Assembly (NCBI GenBank): GCA_024743175.1
Contig: JANSXA010000006.1
Location: forward strand, 62,001 to 126,000
Reading direction: 5' to 3'
Source of the DNA: Pseudomonadaceae bacterium
GTDB lineage: Bacteria > Pseudomonadota > Gammaproteobacteria > Pseudomonadales > Azotimanducaceae
Length of the DNA: 64,000 nucleotides
Shown here in pieces: positions 8,250 through 16,313 of this stretch. Under the pieces are notes generated by a model, which saw only the letters and a program-made list of their open reading frames with translations, had not been told where the DNA came from and searched no databases. A program made the translations under genes and the position numbers. Numbering within the stretch: the first letter of the stretch is position 1; every line of letters starts with the position of its first letter.

Positions 8250-9782
8250 ATGTCGATTGCGTTGAAAAAACAGCTGCTACACCAGAGCGGCTCGAAGGTA
8301 ACGCCAGAGGTAGACAGGATGACGCAGCAGACGCAAGCGGAAGTTGTGCAACAGGTCAGCGTGGCGCCCGGGGACGGCGTGGGTCCGGAAATCACTCAAG
8401 CCACCCTGCGTATTCTTCAAGCCGCTGAAGTACCGCTGCAGTTCAACACAATAGATATGGGATTAAAGGTCTGGGAGCAGGGCCTGACCTCCGGTGTAAC
8501 CGAAGCCAGCTGGGAGTCGATCCGCGACAGTGGTGTGTTGCTGAAAGGGCCGATGACAACACCTCAGGGTTCGGGCATGAAGTCACTGAATGTCACCTTG
8601 CGGAAAAGCCTTGGATTATTTGCAAATGTGCGCCCGGTTCGCTCCTACATCCCTTACGTAGCTTCGCATCATCGCGATGTTGATCTGGTCATAATCAGAG
8701 AAAACGAAGAAGACCTTTATGCAGGTATAGAACATCGTCAGACCCAGGATGTGGTGCAATGTTTAAAGCTTGTCTCGCGTCCGGGGTGCGAACGTATCGT
8801 GCGATATGCGTTTGAATTTGTCATGACCCGCAAGCGTAAGCGGCTGACCTGTATGACCAAAGACAACATCATGAAGTTAACAGATGGATTGTTCCATGAA
8901 GTGTTTGATGAGGTTGCAGAGGAATACCCGGAGGTGCAGGCAGATCATATGATCGTTGATATTGGCATGGCGCGGGTGGCCAGCGATCCCGCGTCTTTTG
9001 ATGTGATCGTCACTCCCAATCTGTATGGTGATATTCTTTCCGACATTGCTGCGGAAGTGGCAGGCTCTGTAGGTATGGCGCCTTCGGCGAACATTGGTGA
9101 GTCGATCAGCGTGTTTGAAGCGATCCATGGCTCCGCGCCGGATATTGCTGGTCAGAATATCGCGAACCCCTCTGGTCTTCTCATCTCTGCTGTGAAAATG
9201 CTGGCGCACCTTGGGCTTGGTGACTATGCAGAACGTATTCACAACGCCTGGCTGTGCACCATTGAAGACGGTATGCATACAAAGGATATTTATCAGGCTG
9301 GTAAAGGCTGCCAGTGTGTGGGTACTGACGAGTTTGCATCAGCGGTGATTGAGCGTCTTGGTCAGACATCTAAATCGCTGGGGCAGGCCCACTATCCGCG
9401 AAAGCGACTTGATGTCACACCAGCAAAACCGTCCCATGAGCCTGAACAGGAACTGGTGGGTATAGACGTGTTTGTGCAGGCGCGCCTTACACCACAGGAT
9501 TTAGCCGATCAGATCAAGGCGGTGGATACCGCGCCACTTGAGCTGGTGATGATTACCAACCGTGGTGTGCAGGTGTGGCCCCAGGGCGCACCCGAAACCT
9601 ACTGTACAGATCACTGGCGCTGTCGTTTTAAGGCTGAAGCGGATCATATTGGTGAGCTGGATAACCGTCAGGTACTGACGCTGCTCGATCGCCTGGATCT
9701 GGCAGGCATCGACTTTGTGAAGACCGAACACCTGTACAATTTTGATGGTCAGCCCGGTTTTTCTATGGGGCAGGGGCAATAG
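8250..9782 (+). CDS. Isocitrate dehydrogenase, long (Thermus/Rickettsia-type) form
   Basis: A 510-aa beta-decarboxylating dehydrogenase of the TCA cycle converting isocitrate to 2-oxoglutarate and CO2. The N-terminal catalytic part has APGDGVGPEIT, the Arg-rich substrate segment SLGLFANVRPVRSY, IIRENEEDLYAG, TPNLYGDILSDIAAEVAGS and FEAIHGSAPDIAG. A C-terminal domain of about 140 residues (from LVGIDVFVQA) is the extra module of the roughly 500-aa isocitrate dehydrogenases, absent from E. coli Icd (416 aa). The coenzyme (NAD or NADP) was not determined. ATG 8319, after AGAGG, is an alternative start giving 487 aa and removing a poorly conserved N-terminus. It ends before a bidirectional terminator. 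Confidence 0.86.
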   Translation: MSIALKKQLLHQSGSKVTPEVDRMTQQTQAEVVQQVSVAPGDGVGPEITQATLRILQAAEVPLQFNTIDMGLKVWEQGLTSGVTEASWESIRDSGVLLKGPMTTPQGSGMKSLNVTLRKSLGLFANVRPVRSYIPYVASHHRDVDLVIIRENEEDLYAGIEHRQTQDVVQCLKLVSRPGCERIVRYAFEFVMTRKRKRLTCMTKDNIMKLTDGLFHEVFDEVAEEYPEVQADHMIVDIGMARVASDPASFDVIVTPNLYGDILSDIAAEVAGSVGMAPSANIGESISVFEAIHGSAPDIAGQNIANPSGLLISAVKMLAHLGLGDYAERIHNAWLCTIEDGMHTKDIYQAGKGCQCVGTDEFASAVIERLGQTSKSLGQAHYPRKRLDVTPAKPSHEPEQELVGIDVFVQARLTPQDLADQIKAVDTAPLELVMITNRGVQVWPQGAPETYCTDHWRCRFKAEADHIGELDNRQVLTLLDRLDLAGIDFVKTEHLYNFDGQPGFSMGQGQ

Positions 9783-9805
9783 TCTGATCTTTATGCGCTG
9801 ACAAA

Positions 9806-9831
9806 AAAAGGGCACAGAATTGTGCCCTTTT
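9806..9831. terminator. Bidirectional intrinsic terminator between isocitrate dehydrogenase and TonB receptor genes
   Basis: An 11-bp perfect stem (9806-9816 with 9821-9831) encloses a GAAT loop. The stem ends in A/T tracts on both sides, so it yields a U-tract in either direction. It lies exactly between two convergent genes, 24 bases after the first and 33 bases before the end of the second. Confidence 0.85.
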
Positions 9832-9863
9832 CTAGTGCGAAGCTCGAAGGCCTCAGCGGGGCA

Positions 9864-12359
9864 TTACCACTCAAAGCCTGCGCGCAGGTACGCAAAGCGG
9901 CCGGCGAAGCCAAACGGTGAACGGGTAGAGTAAGGGAAAATTCCGTTGAAACTCTGACCAGCAGGGGTCTCGGTTGGATACTGATCAAACACGTTATCAA
10001 TACCGATACCGATACTGACGTTATCGGTAGCTGCCAAATTCATGGACAGGTCAACAATCCATTCCGCGTCAAGCGTGAAATCGTTGGCGGGATTGTTAGA
10101 CGGATCAACCACTTCTCCGTAGCGGGTCGCACGAACGTTGACATCGGCGGCTTTGTAGCGCCAGTCCATGGTCAATATGATTTTGTCCTGCGGAGCACTC
10201 TCTTCAAAGGTCAATCGATTGTCCCGGGAGAACAGAGTCAATGAGGGAATGACTGTGTTAACGGGTACTTTCTCAACTTCAACATCGGAGAAGTTCATGC
10301 CGGCACTGAATTCAAACGAACCCATGTCGTTGGTATCAACGTCGTAGCGAGCCACAACATCGACGCCGGTTGTCTTCGTTTCAATGCCATTCTGGAAGAA
10401 ACGCACACGGCTCACGCCGGTAACACCCGCTGCTGTAAGCACATTCTCAACGTCAGTACCACCCAGATTTTCTGTCAGGAATATCTGATCTTCGATTTCG
10501 ATCTGATAGAAATCAACGGTTAGATAGAAGTTTGTTGCAGTCCTCCAGACAAAGCCCGCTGAGATACTCTCTGACGTCTCTGCATCCAGAGACTGGCCGC
10601 CCAGCGCAACTGCCGCTGCGGATTCTGCGGGGAAGGTACCAATTTCGAACGGCACACCATCTATGAAGTTGGTTGAGCTGGCGGTGAAAAACTGCTGTTG
10701 TAATGAGGGTGCTCTGAAGCCGGTAGAAAAGCCGCCGCGTATAGCAAATCGTTCGTTGATGTCATAACGAGCGACAATTTTTCCGGTCAATTCATCACCA
10801 AAGTCTGAATAGTCTTCGTAGCGAACGGCAGCGCCAAACAGTAACTGATCATTGGGTGTCCATTCGGCATCGACATACAGCGAGACGGCATCTCGGTCTT
10901 CATCAACTTCTGATTGAGGGGTGAAGCCTGCAAATACCTGGCTGCCGCCGGCAAATGCAACACCGTCACTCTCGGGATCCTGAGCTGCAGTAAAGTTCAC
11001 GCCCAGCAGGCCGCGATAGCCGCCCTGGATATACGAGTTAGGTTCACCTGCAGAGATCTCGAAGTTTTCTTCGCGGAACTCGGTACCAAAAGACAAGGTG
11101 ACCAGCCCAGGAAGCAGGTTGTCAAAGTCCCTTGTGACATCGGCGTTTACAACAATCTGCTGGTATTCAAGAGCGCCAGCGTCAAATTTGGTTTGCGTGA
11201 CAGCTGGCCCTAACGATGCATTTAAACTGTCTTCAACAGAGTATTCCAGCTCGTTGTTACCAAACGTGATGCTGGCATCGTAGTCCCACTCGCCGAAGTT
11301 GCCGCGGATGCCGCCTGCCACACTGATGTCTGTGACTTCGCCAATGATTGTGGGCAGAAATCCGTTGGGGTAAATCTCGGTGAGGTTACGTGGTGAACTA
11401 CGGAAGTCCACGGTTGCATCACCCGCACGGCGGTAAAAACCGGGAGAGTCAGCTTCGCGGTCCTGATAACCGCCAAAAGCATAAAGCTCAGCGGTGTCGC
11501 TGATGGGCAGACCTGCATTGGCAAAAAAGCTGAAATCTTCAGCATTGCCGTTACCATAGCGGTGGTTTAGTCGGTCGAAGGAGTTGTTGCGAGGATCCTG
11601 AATGCCTGAGCTCAGCGGTGTTTCAGGATACTGGTTGCGTGGATCAAGGCCAGCTCGGTTGCTCGGTTCCCGGTCCTTATATTCTGCAGCCACGGTCAGA
11701 TAACCCTCTTCACCCAGCGGTAAACCTTTCCACCCTGAAACTTTCAGAGTTTCGCCATCACTGGCATTTCGGTCGGCTGCATCGATCTCAGTAGAGTACT
11801 GGCCGAAAAACCCGTCGATGCCACCCCCTTCACGATCCTGCTTCAAGCGCACGTTGAGTACACCAGCAATCGCATCGGAACCGTATTGGGCAGAGGCGCC
11901 GTCGCGTAATACCTCAACCGCGCGGATGGCACTGACCGGGATGGCATTCATGTCTACAGCGGCGGATCCACGGCCTACGGAGCCGTTGATGTTCACCAGC
12001 GAAGAGCTATGGCGGCGTTTACCGTTTAAAAGAACCAGGGTCTGGTCGGGCTGCAGACCGCGCAGGGTTGCCGGCCGCACAATATCTGTACCGTCATTGA
12101 TCGACGTCTGGTTAAAGTTAAATGAAGGTACCGCTGCGGCGAGGGCCTGATTCAGTTCAAGGCGACCGGTGCTGGTCAATTGTTCAGCGTTGAAAACGTC
12201 GATAGGTACAGCAGTCTCGAGATTGGTACGGCCTTCACGGGAGCGTGAGCCAATGACGACAACTTCCTCGATGGGGCGCATTCCGGACTCTTGCGCGAGG
12301 CTGGGCACTGCCCAGGTGGTGGCCATCATGGCCAGAATCATACTTAGCGACTTGCGCAT
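9864..12359 (-). CDS. TonB-dependent outer-membrane receptor
   Basis: An 831-aa outer-membrane transporter taking up a bulky substrate with TonB/ExbBD energy. There is a signal peptide (about residues 1-22, ending PSLAQ) and a TonB-box-like EEVVVIGSRSR. A plug domain follows (DGASAQYGSDAIAGVLNVRL is the conserved plug end), then the 22-strand barrel ending in aromatic FEW. It resembles the large TonB receptors of marine gammaproteobacteria that have LNGKRRH and GRGSAAVDMNAIP. The substrate is not identifiable. It stands alone, divergent from the acyl-CoA dehydrogenase operon. Confidence 0.9.
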   Translation of the reverse strand: MRKSLSMILAMMATTWAVPSLAQESGMRPIEEVVVIGSRSREGRTNLETAVPIDVFNAEQLTSTGRLELNQALAAAVPSFNFNQTSINDGTDIVRPATLRGLQPDQTLVLLNGKRRHSSSLVNINGSVGRGSAAVDMNAIPVSAIRAVEVLRDGASAQYGSDAIAGVLNVRLKQDREGGGIDGFFGQYSTEIDAADRNASDGETLKVSGWKGLPLGEEGYLTVAAEYKDREPSNRAGLDPRNQYPETPLSSGIQDPRNNSFDRLNHRYGNGNAEDFSFFANAGLPISDTAELYAFGGYQDREADSPGFYRRAGDATVDFRSSPRNLTEIYPNGFLPTIIGEVTDISVAGGIRGNFGEWDYDASITFGNNELEYSVEDSLNASLGPAVTQTKFDAGALEYQQIVVNADVTRDFDNLLPGLVTLSFGTEFREENFEISAGEPNSYIQGGYRGLLGVNFTAAQDPESDGVAFAGGSQVFAGFTPQSEVDEDRDAVSLYVDAEWTPNDQLLFGAAVRYEDYSDFGDELTGKIVARYDINERFAIRGGFSTGFRAPSLQQQFFTASSTNFIDGVPFEIGTFPAESAAAVALGGQSLDAETSESISAGFVWRTATNFYLTVDFYQIEIEDQIFLTENLGGTDVENVLTAAGVTGVSRVRFFQNGIETKTTGVDVVARYDVDTNDMGSFEFSAGMNFSDVEVEKVPVNTVIPSLTLFSRDNRLTFEESAPQDKIILTMDWRYKAADVNVRATRYGEVVDPSNNPANDFTLDAEWIVDLSMNLAATDNVSIGIGIDNVFDQYPTETPAGQSFNGIFPYSTRSPFGFAGRFAYLRAGFEW

Positions 12360-12598
12360 AGTTTTGTCTCTCTTTCTATTTCAGGGAAGCGCGACTGTCC
12401 GGCCCCCAACAAGCCGAAACTCTCCAGATGTCGCACGTTTTCGATCGCCGGCACGGTAACATTTGTGAAACATATCGACAAATATTGTAATAATCCGTTT
12501 TTGCACCTTTTTCTTCATCGGAAAATATAGAGCGTGGTTTGATCGGTGTTACAATTTGGGGTTTGCTATTTGACACTTAGGAACGAGGCATAGGCACC
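12360..12598. promoter_or_regulatory. Divergent promoter region with candidate operator
   Basis: This 239-bp gap separates two divergent genes. An inverted repeat ATTTGT-N11-ACAAAT (12461-12483) stands out and is followed directly by AT-rich sequence; it could be an operator. A TACAAT hexamer at 12550-12555 could be a -10 for the dehydrogenase operon, but I see no good -35 at the right distance. No RNA gene or small ORF is apparent. Confidence 0.35.
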
Positions 12599-13807
12599 AT
12601 GACAGAGACCGAACTGACGCAATTTCGCGAATCAACACGGGCATGGCTTGCGGATAACTTTCCCGCATCCCTGGCGAACAAAATGCTTGGTTACGAGCGT
12701 ATTTCCGATCCGGAAATGGCGCAGCAGCTGGAAGCATGGCGACAGAAGTTAGCAGAGCAGGGTTGGGGCGCACCTACCTGGCCGAAGGAATATGGTGGTG
12801 CTGCATTAAGCCAGCCCGAAGCCCGTGTGATCAGCCAGGAAATGGCCAAAATAGGGGCTATGAACCCAATTCCACTGCTGGCTGGCATGGGTGTCACCAT
12901 GGTTGGCCCAACGGTGCTGGAATACGGTACCGAGGAACAGAAGCAGAAGCATCTTCCCGGAATTGCCAGCGGCGAAGTGCGCTGGTGCCTCGGCCTTTCT
13001 GAACCCAATGCAGGTTCAGACCTGGCCTCACTGTCTACCAAAGCCGTTGATGAAGGTGATTACTTTGTTCTCAATGGTCAGAAGATCTGGACCTCAGGCG
13101 CAGATATTTCGCAGTGGTGTGGTGCGCTGGTGCGGACTGATTCGACGGCGAAAAAGCGTGACGGTATCAGTTTTGTCATGCTGCCGATGGACCAGGAAGG
13201 CGTGCAAACCAAACCGATTCGACTGATTGCCGGGGCGTCTCCTTTCTGTGAAACGTTTTTCAATGACGCGCGTGCCGAAAAGGCCGACCTGCTGGGTGAT
13301 CTGAACGATGGCTGGAGTGTGGTCAAACGTCTGCTGCAACACGAGCGCCAGAGCCAGACCAGTGCCCGCGGCGCACCTGCCAACAAAGCAGATGGGTTGC
13401 AGGAAGTGGCAAAAAAATATGTCGGCACCGATGGTGAGGGTCGTCTGGCTGATGCTGACCTGCGCACGCGTATCGCCAATCATCTGATGGACGCTCAGGC
13501 ACACGGTTTAACCGTTGCGCGTATCACAGCGGAGGCGCGTGGTAACCCGAAGGTCAGTGCGGCAGCCTCTATTCTGAAAAACTCAGCAACCAAAGTTGCA
13601 CAGACAAAATCTGAGTTGACCATGGAAGTCATGGGTAATCAGGGCATTGGCTGGGAAGGCGATCACTTTACTTCAGATGAGTTGAACAACGTTCGTGAAT
13701 GGCTGTCAGGCAAAGCGATCTCCATTTACGGCGGATCATACGAAGTGCAGAACAACATCATTTCAAAAAATATTCTCGGTCTACCCGAAACCACACAGAA
13801 GGGTTAA
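12599..13807 (+). CDS. Acyl-CoA dehydrogenase, subunit 1 of a two-gene pair
   Basis: A 402-aa flavoprotein of the acyl-CoA dehydrogenase superfamily. It has the N-terminal helical domain, the central FAD-binding LGLSEPNAGSDLASL and GQKIWTSGA motifs, and a C-terminal helical domain. At the position where medium-chain enzymes hold the catalytic Glu (IYEGT) it reads IYGGSYEVQ. A Glu is present in QHERQS, the alternative catalytic position of isovaleryl/long-chain types. The next gene starts four bases later and is a second, shorter homologue. The pair resembles the alpha2-beta2 dehydrogenases of steroid side-chain degradation (inference). Confidence 0.87.
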   Translation: MTETELTQFRESTRAWLADNFPASLANKMLGYERISDPEMAQQLEAWRQKLAEQGWGAPTWPKEYGGAALSQPEARVISQEMAKIGAMNPIPLLAGMGVTMVGPTVLEYGTEEQKQKHLPGIASGEVRWCLGLSEPNAGSDLASLSTKAVDEGDYFVLNGQKIWTSGADISQWCGALVRTDSTAKKRDGISFVMLPMDQEGVQTKPIRLIAGASPFCETFFNDARAEKADLLGDLNDGWSVVKRLLQHERQSQTSARGAPANKADGLQEVAKKYVGTDGEGRLADADLRTRIANHLMDAQAHGLTVARITAEARGNPKVSAAASILKNSATKVAQTKSELTMEVMGNQGIGWEGDHFTSDELNNVREWLSGKAISIYGGSYEVQNNIISKNILGLPETTQKG

Positions 13808-13811
13808 ACAG

Positions 13812-14948
13812 ATGGCAGCATTAACAGAAGAGCAAAGTATGCTCAGAGACCAGGCGAAATCCTGGGTTACGGAACAGTCTCCGGTCGTTAAATTCAGAGC
13901 GATGCGAGACAGCGGTGTCGAGTTGAAATACACCCCGACCACCTGGGAAGCAATGGTGGAAATGGGTTGGACCGGTATTCTGGTTCCCGAAGAATTTGGC
14001 GGGTCAGACCTGGGATACCTCACTTTTGGCGTTGTGCTTGAAGAGCTGGGACGCCAGCTGACCGCTTCGCCGTTGTTCGCTTCAGCCCTTGTCGGTACCT
14101 CAGCAGTCCTGTTGGCTGGCAATGATCAGCAGAAGCAGGCGTTGTTGCCCAAGGTTGTGGATGGCAGTGAAATTCTGAGTCTTGCTGTTGATGAAACTGC
14201 ACGACACGCGCCGGCGCAGACAGCTTTACAGGCCACCGCTGCAGACGGCGGATTTACTTTGCAGGGCGAAAAAACCTTTGTCATGGAAGGCATGGCAGCA
14301 ACAACGTTCATTGTTGCTGCACGTACATCCGGCACCGCCGGTGATGAATCCGGCATCACCCTTTTCCTGGTTGCCGCCGATGCTGCTGGGTTAGACCGCT
14401 CCTCAATCCATACCGTCGACAGCCGCGGCTATGCCCACTTGAACTTCAACAACGTGGTTGTTGCTGCAGACAGTGTGCTGGGACAGGTAGATGCGGGCTA
14501 CGCAGATCTGCAGGCGGTGCTCGATCGGGCCAGTGCCGGTGTTGCTGCCGAAATGTTAGGTACTGGCGCTCAGGCGTTTGATATGACGCTTGAATACCTG
14601 AAAACACGTGAACAGTTCGGTCGCGTTATTGGTTCGTTCCAGGCGCTTGGCCATCGGGCTGCTGAGTTGTACACCGCGATGGAACTGGCTCGTTCGTGCG
14701 CGGAGCACGCGCTTGAGGCAATCGACAGCAATGCGGACAATCTTGCAGAAGTCTGTTCTCTGTCCAAGTGTCGTGTGGGTGACTTTCTTCACGTCATGTC
14801 TAACCAGCTGATTCAGATTCATGGTGGCATAGGGATGACAGATGAGTTTGATGCCGGTTTTTATCTGAAACGGGCGCGGGTTCTGGAAACCGCCTTTGGT
14901 AACCAGGCTTATCATCGAGACCGTTATGCTAAGGCGCTGGGCTTTTAG
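13812..14948 (+). CDS. Acyl-CoA dehydrogenase, subunit 2 of a two-gene pair
   Basis: A 378-aa acyl-CoA dehydrogenase homologue. ATG 13812 is used because the longer frame reaches into the previous gene. FAD-contact motifs are present: TREQFGRVIGSFQALGH and IQIHGGIGMTDEF. Neither usual catalytic Glu site is filled: the IVD-type position reads LDRASAGVAAEM, and the C-terminal site reads ETAFGNQ. Subunit 1 has the Glu but lacks the REQFG segment, so the two look complementary, as in heteromeric enzymes where one subunit is catalytic and the other helps bind FAD (inference). A strong terminator overlaps the stop codon. Confidence 0.86.
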   Translation: MAALTEEQSMLRDQAKSWVTEQSPVVKFRAMRDSGVELKYTPTTWEAMVEMGWTGILVPEEFGGSDLGYLTFGVVLEELGRQLTASPLFASALVGTSAVLLAGNDQQKQALLPKVVDGSEILSLAVDETARHAPAQTALQATAADGGFTLQGEKTFVMEGMAATTFIVAARTSGTAGDESGITLFLVAADAAGLDRSSIHTVDSRGYAHLNFNNVVVAADSVLGQVDAGYADLQAVLDRASAGVAAEMLGTGAQAFDMTLEYLKTREQFGRVIGSFQALGHRAAELYTAMELARSCAEHALEAIDSNADNLAEVCSLSKCRVGDFLHVMSNQLIQIHGGIGMTDEFDAGFYLKRARVLETAFGNQAYHRDRYAKALGF

Positions 14949-14960
14949 CCCAGCGTTTTT
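14935..14960 (+). terminator. Intrinsic terminator overlapping the stop codon of acyl-CoA dehydrogenase subunit 2
   Basis: An 8-bp perfect GC-rich stem (14935-14942 with 14948-14955) with a five-base loop is followed directly by five T. The TAG stop (14946-14948) lies in the loop and descending arm, so translation to the end would cover the hairpin. Confidence 0.85.
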
Positions 14961-15008
14961 CTCTGTATTGCCGGTCGCCCGGCTTCCATCGGAAAAAATA
15001 AGAAAAAT

Positions 15009-15617
15009 ATGTCTGAGACAACAAACCCGGAACACAGTGAGAAGATCTATATCAATGCAGATGAGTTGCTGCGTGATTCATTTGCGCTGGCGCTGAAAGT
15101 TTTGGAGTCTGGCTTTCGTCCGGATTTCATTGTGGCTGTGTGGCGAGGGGGCACTCCTGTCGGAATCGCTGTACAGGAATTGATGAAATACGCTGGCAAT
15201 GACACAGATCATATTGCAATCCGTACCTCTTACTATCAGGGCATTGATAAAACTGACAATCAGGTTCAGGTGCACAACCTGGGCTATCTGCTGGAACATC
15301 TGAATTACGACAATTCTGTTCTGATTGTGGATGATGTGTTTGACCGTGGACGCAGCATAGAAGCGATCATCTCAGAACTGCAGCGTCTGACTCGCCGCAA
15401 CCTGCCAAAAGACATTCGGATTGCCACTGTGTGGTTTAAACCGGAGAAGAATGTGACAGCCCTGACGCCTGACTATTACGTCCATGAAACTAATCGTTGG
15501 CTGGTTTTTCCGCACGAGTTGGATGGCCTGACCGATGAGGAAGTTCGCGTGGGTAAACCTCTGGTTGCGGAACTGGTGTTTGCGGCCACCCAGGCTGCTG
15601 GTAAGGCGCCTGGCTGA
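15009..15617 (+). CDS. Purine-type phosphoribosyltransferase domain protein
   Basis: A 202-aa cytoplasmic protein. The PRPP-binding loop VLIVDDVFDRGRS lies at residues 104-116, and the early VAVWRGGTPVGIAVQ matches the first PRTase loop. It is the type I phosphoribosyltransferase fold of the hypoxanthine/xanthine PRT kind, suggesting base salvage (base plus PRPP to nucleotide), but the base specificity is not readable. The stop overlaps the ECF sigma factor start (TGATG), so both are co-translated. It follows a terminator, so it probably has its own promoter in 14961-15008. Confidence 0.78.
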   Translation: MSETTNPEHSEKIYINADELLRDSFALALKVLESGFRPDFIVAVWRGGTPVGIAVQELMKYAGNDTDHIAIRTSYYQGIDKTDNQVQVHNLGYLLEHLNYDNSVLIVDDVFDRGRSIEAIISELQRLTRRNLPKDIRIATVWFKPEKNVTALTPDYYVHETNRWLVFPHELDGLTDEEVRVGKPLVAELVFAATQAAGKAPG

Positions 15618-16171
15618 TGGCCAGTGAAATTACCCTGCTGATTGAACGACACAAGCAGGGTGACGCAGGTGCTTTCGATGCCCTTGCAGAGCTGATTTAT
15701 CCGCAGCTCAAATTGATGGCGCAGCGTCGGACCCGCGCTGAGGGTGGCCTGGGCGCAACGATGCTGGTTAATGAAACGTTCCTTAAGCTGCTCTCTGGCG
15801 GCGATTTAAATCTTGAAGACAGGCAGCAGTTTTTTGCACTAGCCGCATCGATCATGCGTCAGGTCATTGTTGACGAAGTACGTTATGTCACGGCGCAAAA
15901 GCGCAGTGGCAGTGAACAGACTTATACGGACGCTAAAATTGCTGATCCTGCTCATGAAGAGGCTGAGTTCCTGCTGCAGGTAGATCAACTTCTGGAGCAT
16001 CTTGAACGTGACGACGCTCAGTTGGCACGTGTCTTCGAATGTCGTTATTTTGCGGGTTTCACCACCGCGGAAACCTCTGAAGCGTTGGGTATTTCTACGC
16101 GCTCTGTAGAGCGGTTGTGGGCTTCTGCTCGAGAACGCATCGCAGCACTCATGCAGGACAGCACCCGGTAA
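15617..16171 (+). CDS. ECF-type RNA polymerase sigma factor
   Basis: A 184-aa sigma factor of the Sigma70_ECF group. Region 2 covers about residues 10-85 (FFALAASIMRQVIVDEVRY binds the -10). Region 4 with its helix-turn-helix covers about 125-175 (FAGFTTAETSEALGISTRSVERLWASARERI). Members of this group are commonly next to a Ser/Thr protein kinase gene rather than a classic anti-sigma. Here neither follows: the next gene is convergent, 142 bp away. The start overlaps the phosphoribosyltransferase stop. The 142-bp gap to 16314 holds nothing I can support. Confidence 0.86.
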   Translation: MASEITLLIERHKQGDAGAFDALAELIYPQLKLMAQRRTRAEGGLGATMLVNETFLKLLSGGDLNLEDRQQFFALAASIMRQVIVDEVRYVTAQKRSGSEQTYTDAKIADPAHEEAEFLLQVDQLLEHLERDDAQLARVFECRYFAGFTTAETSEALGISTRSVERLWASARERIAALMQDSTR

Positions 16172-16313
16172 AGCTGGTGATTCGGGCGTTTCCTGCGATC
16201 GCTGTTATCGGTGTGGCGATAAATGTTCACCCCCGCGCCCGGCATCAGTCGCTCTATGATGGAATTGTGCTGATGCACCAATGGCTCATGGCCCGTTTTC
16301 TGGTTGTTCATGT

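Noticed and set aside
14556-15035. A 159-codon minus-strand frame over the end of acyl-CoA dehydrogenase subunit 2
   Set aside because: Antisense to a well-supported gene, spans its terminator, and has no family resemblance.
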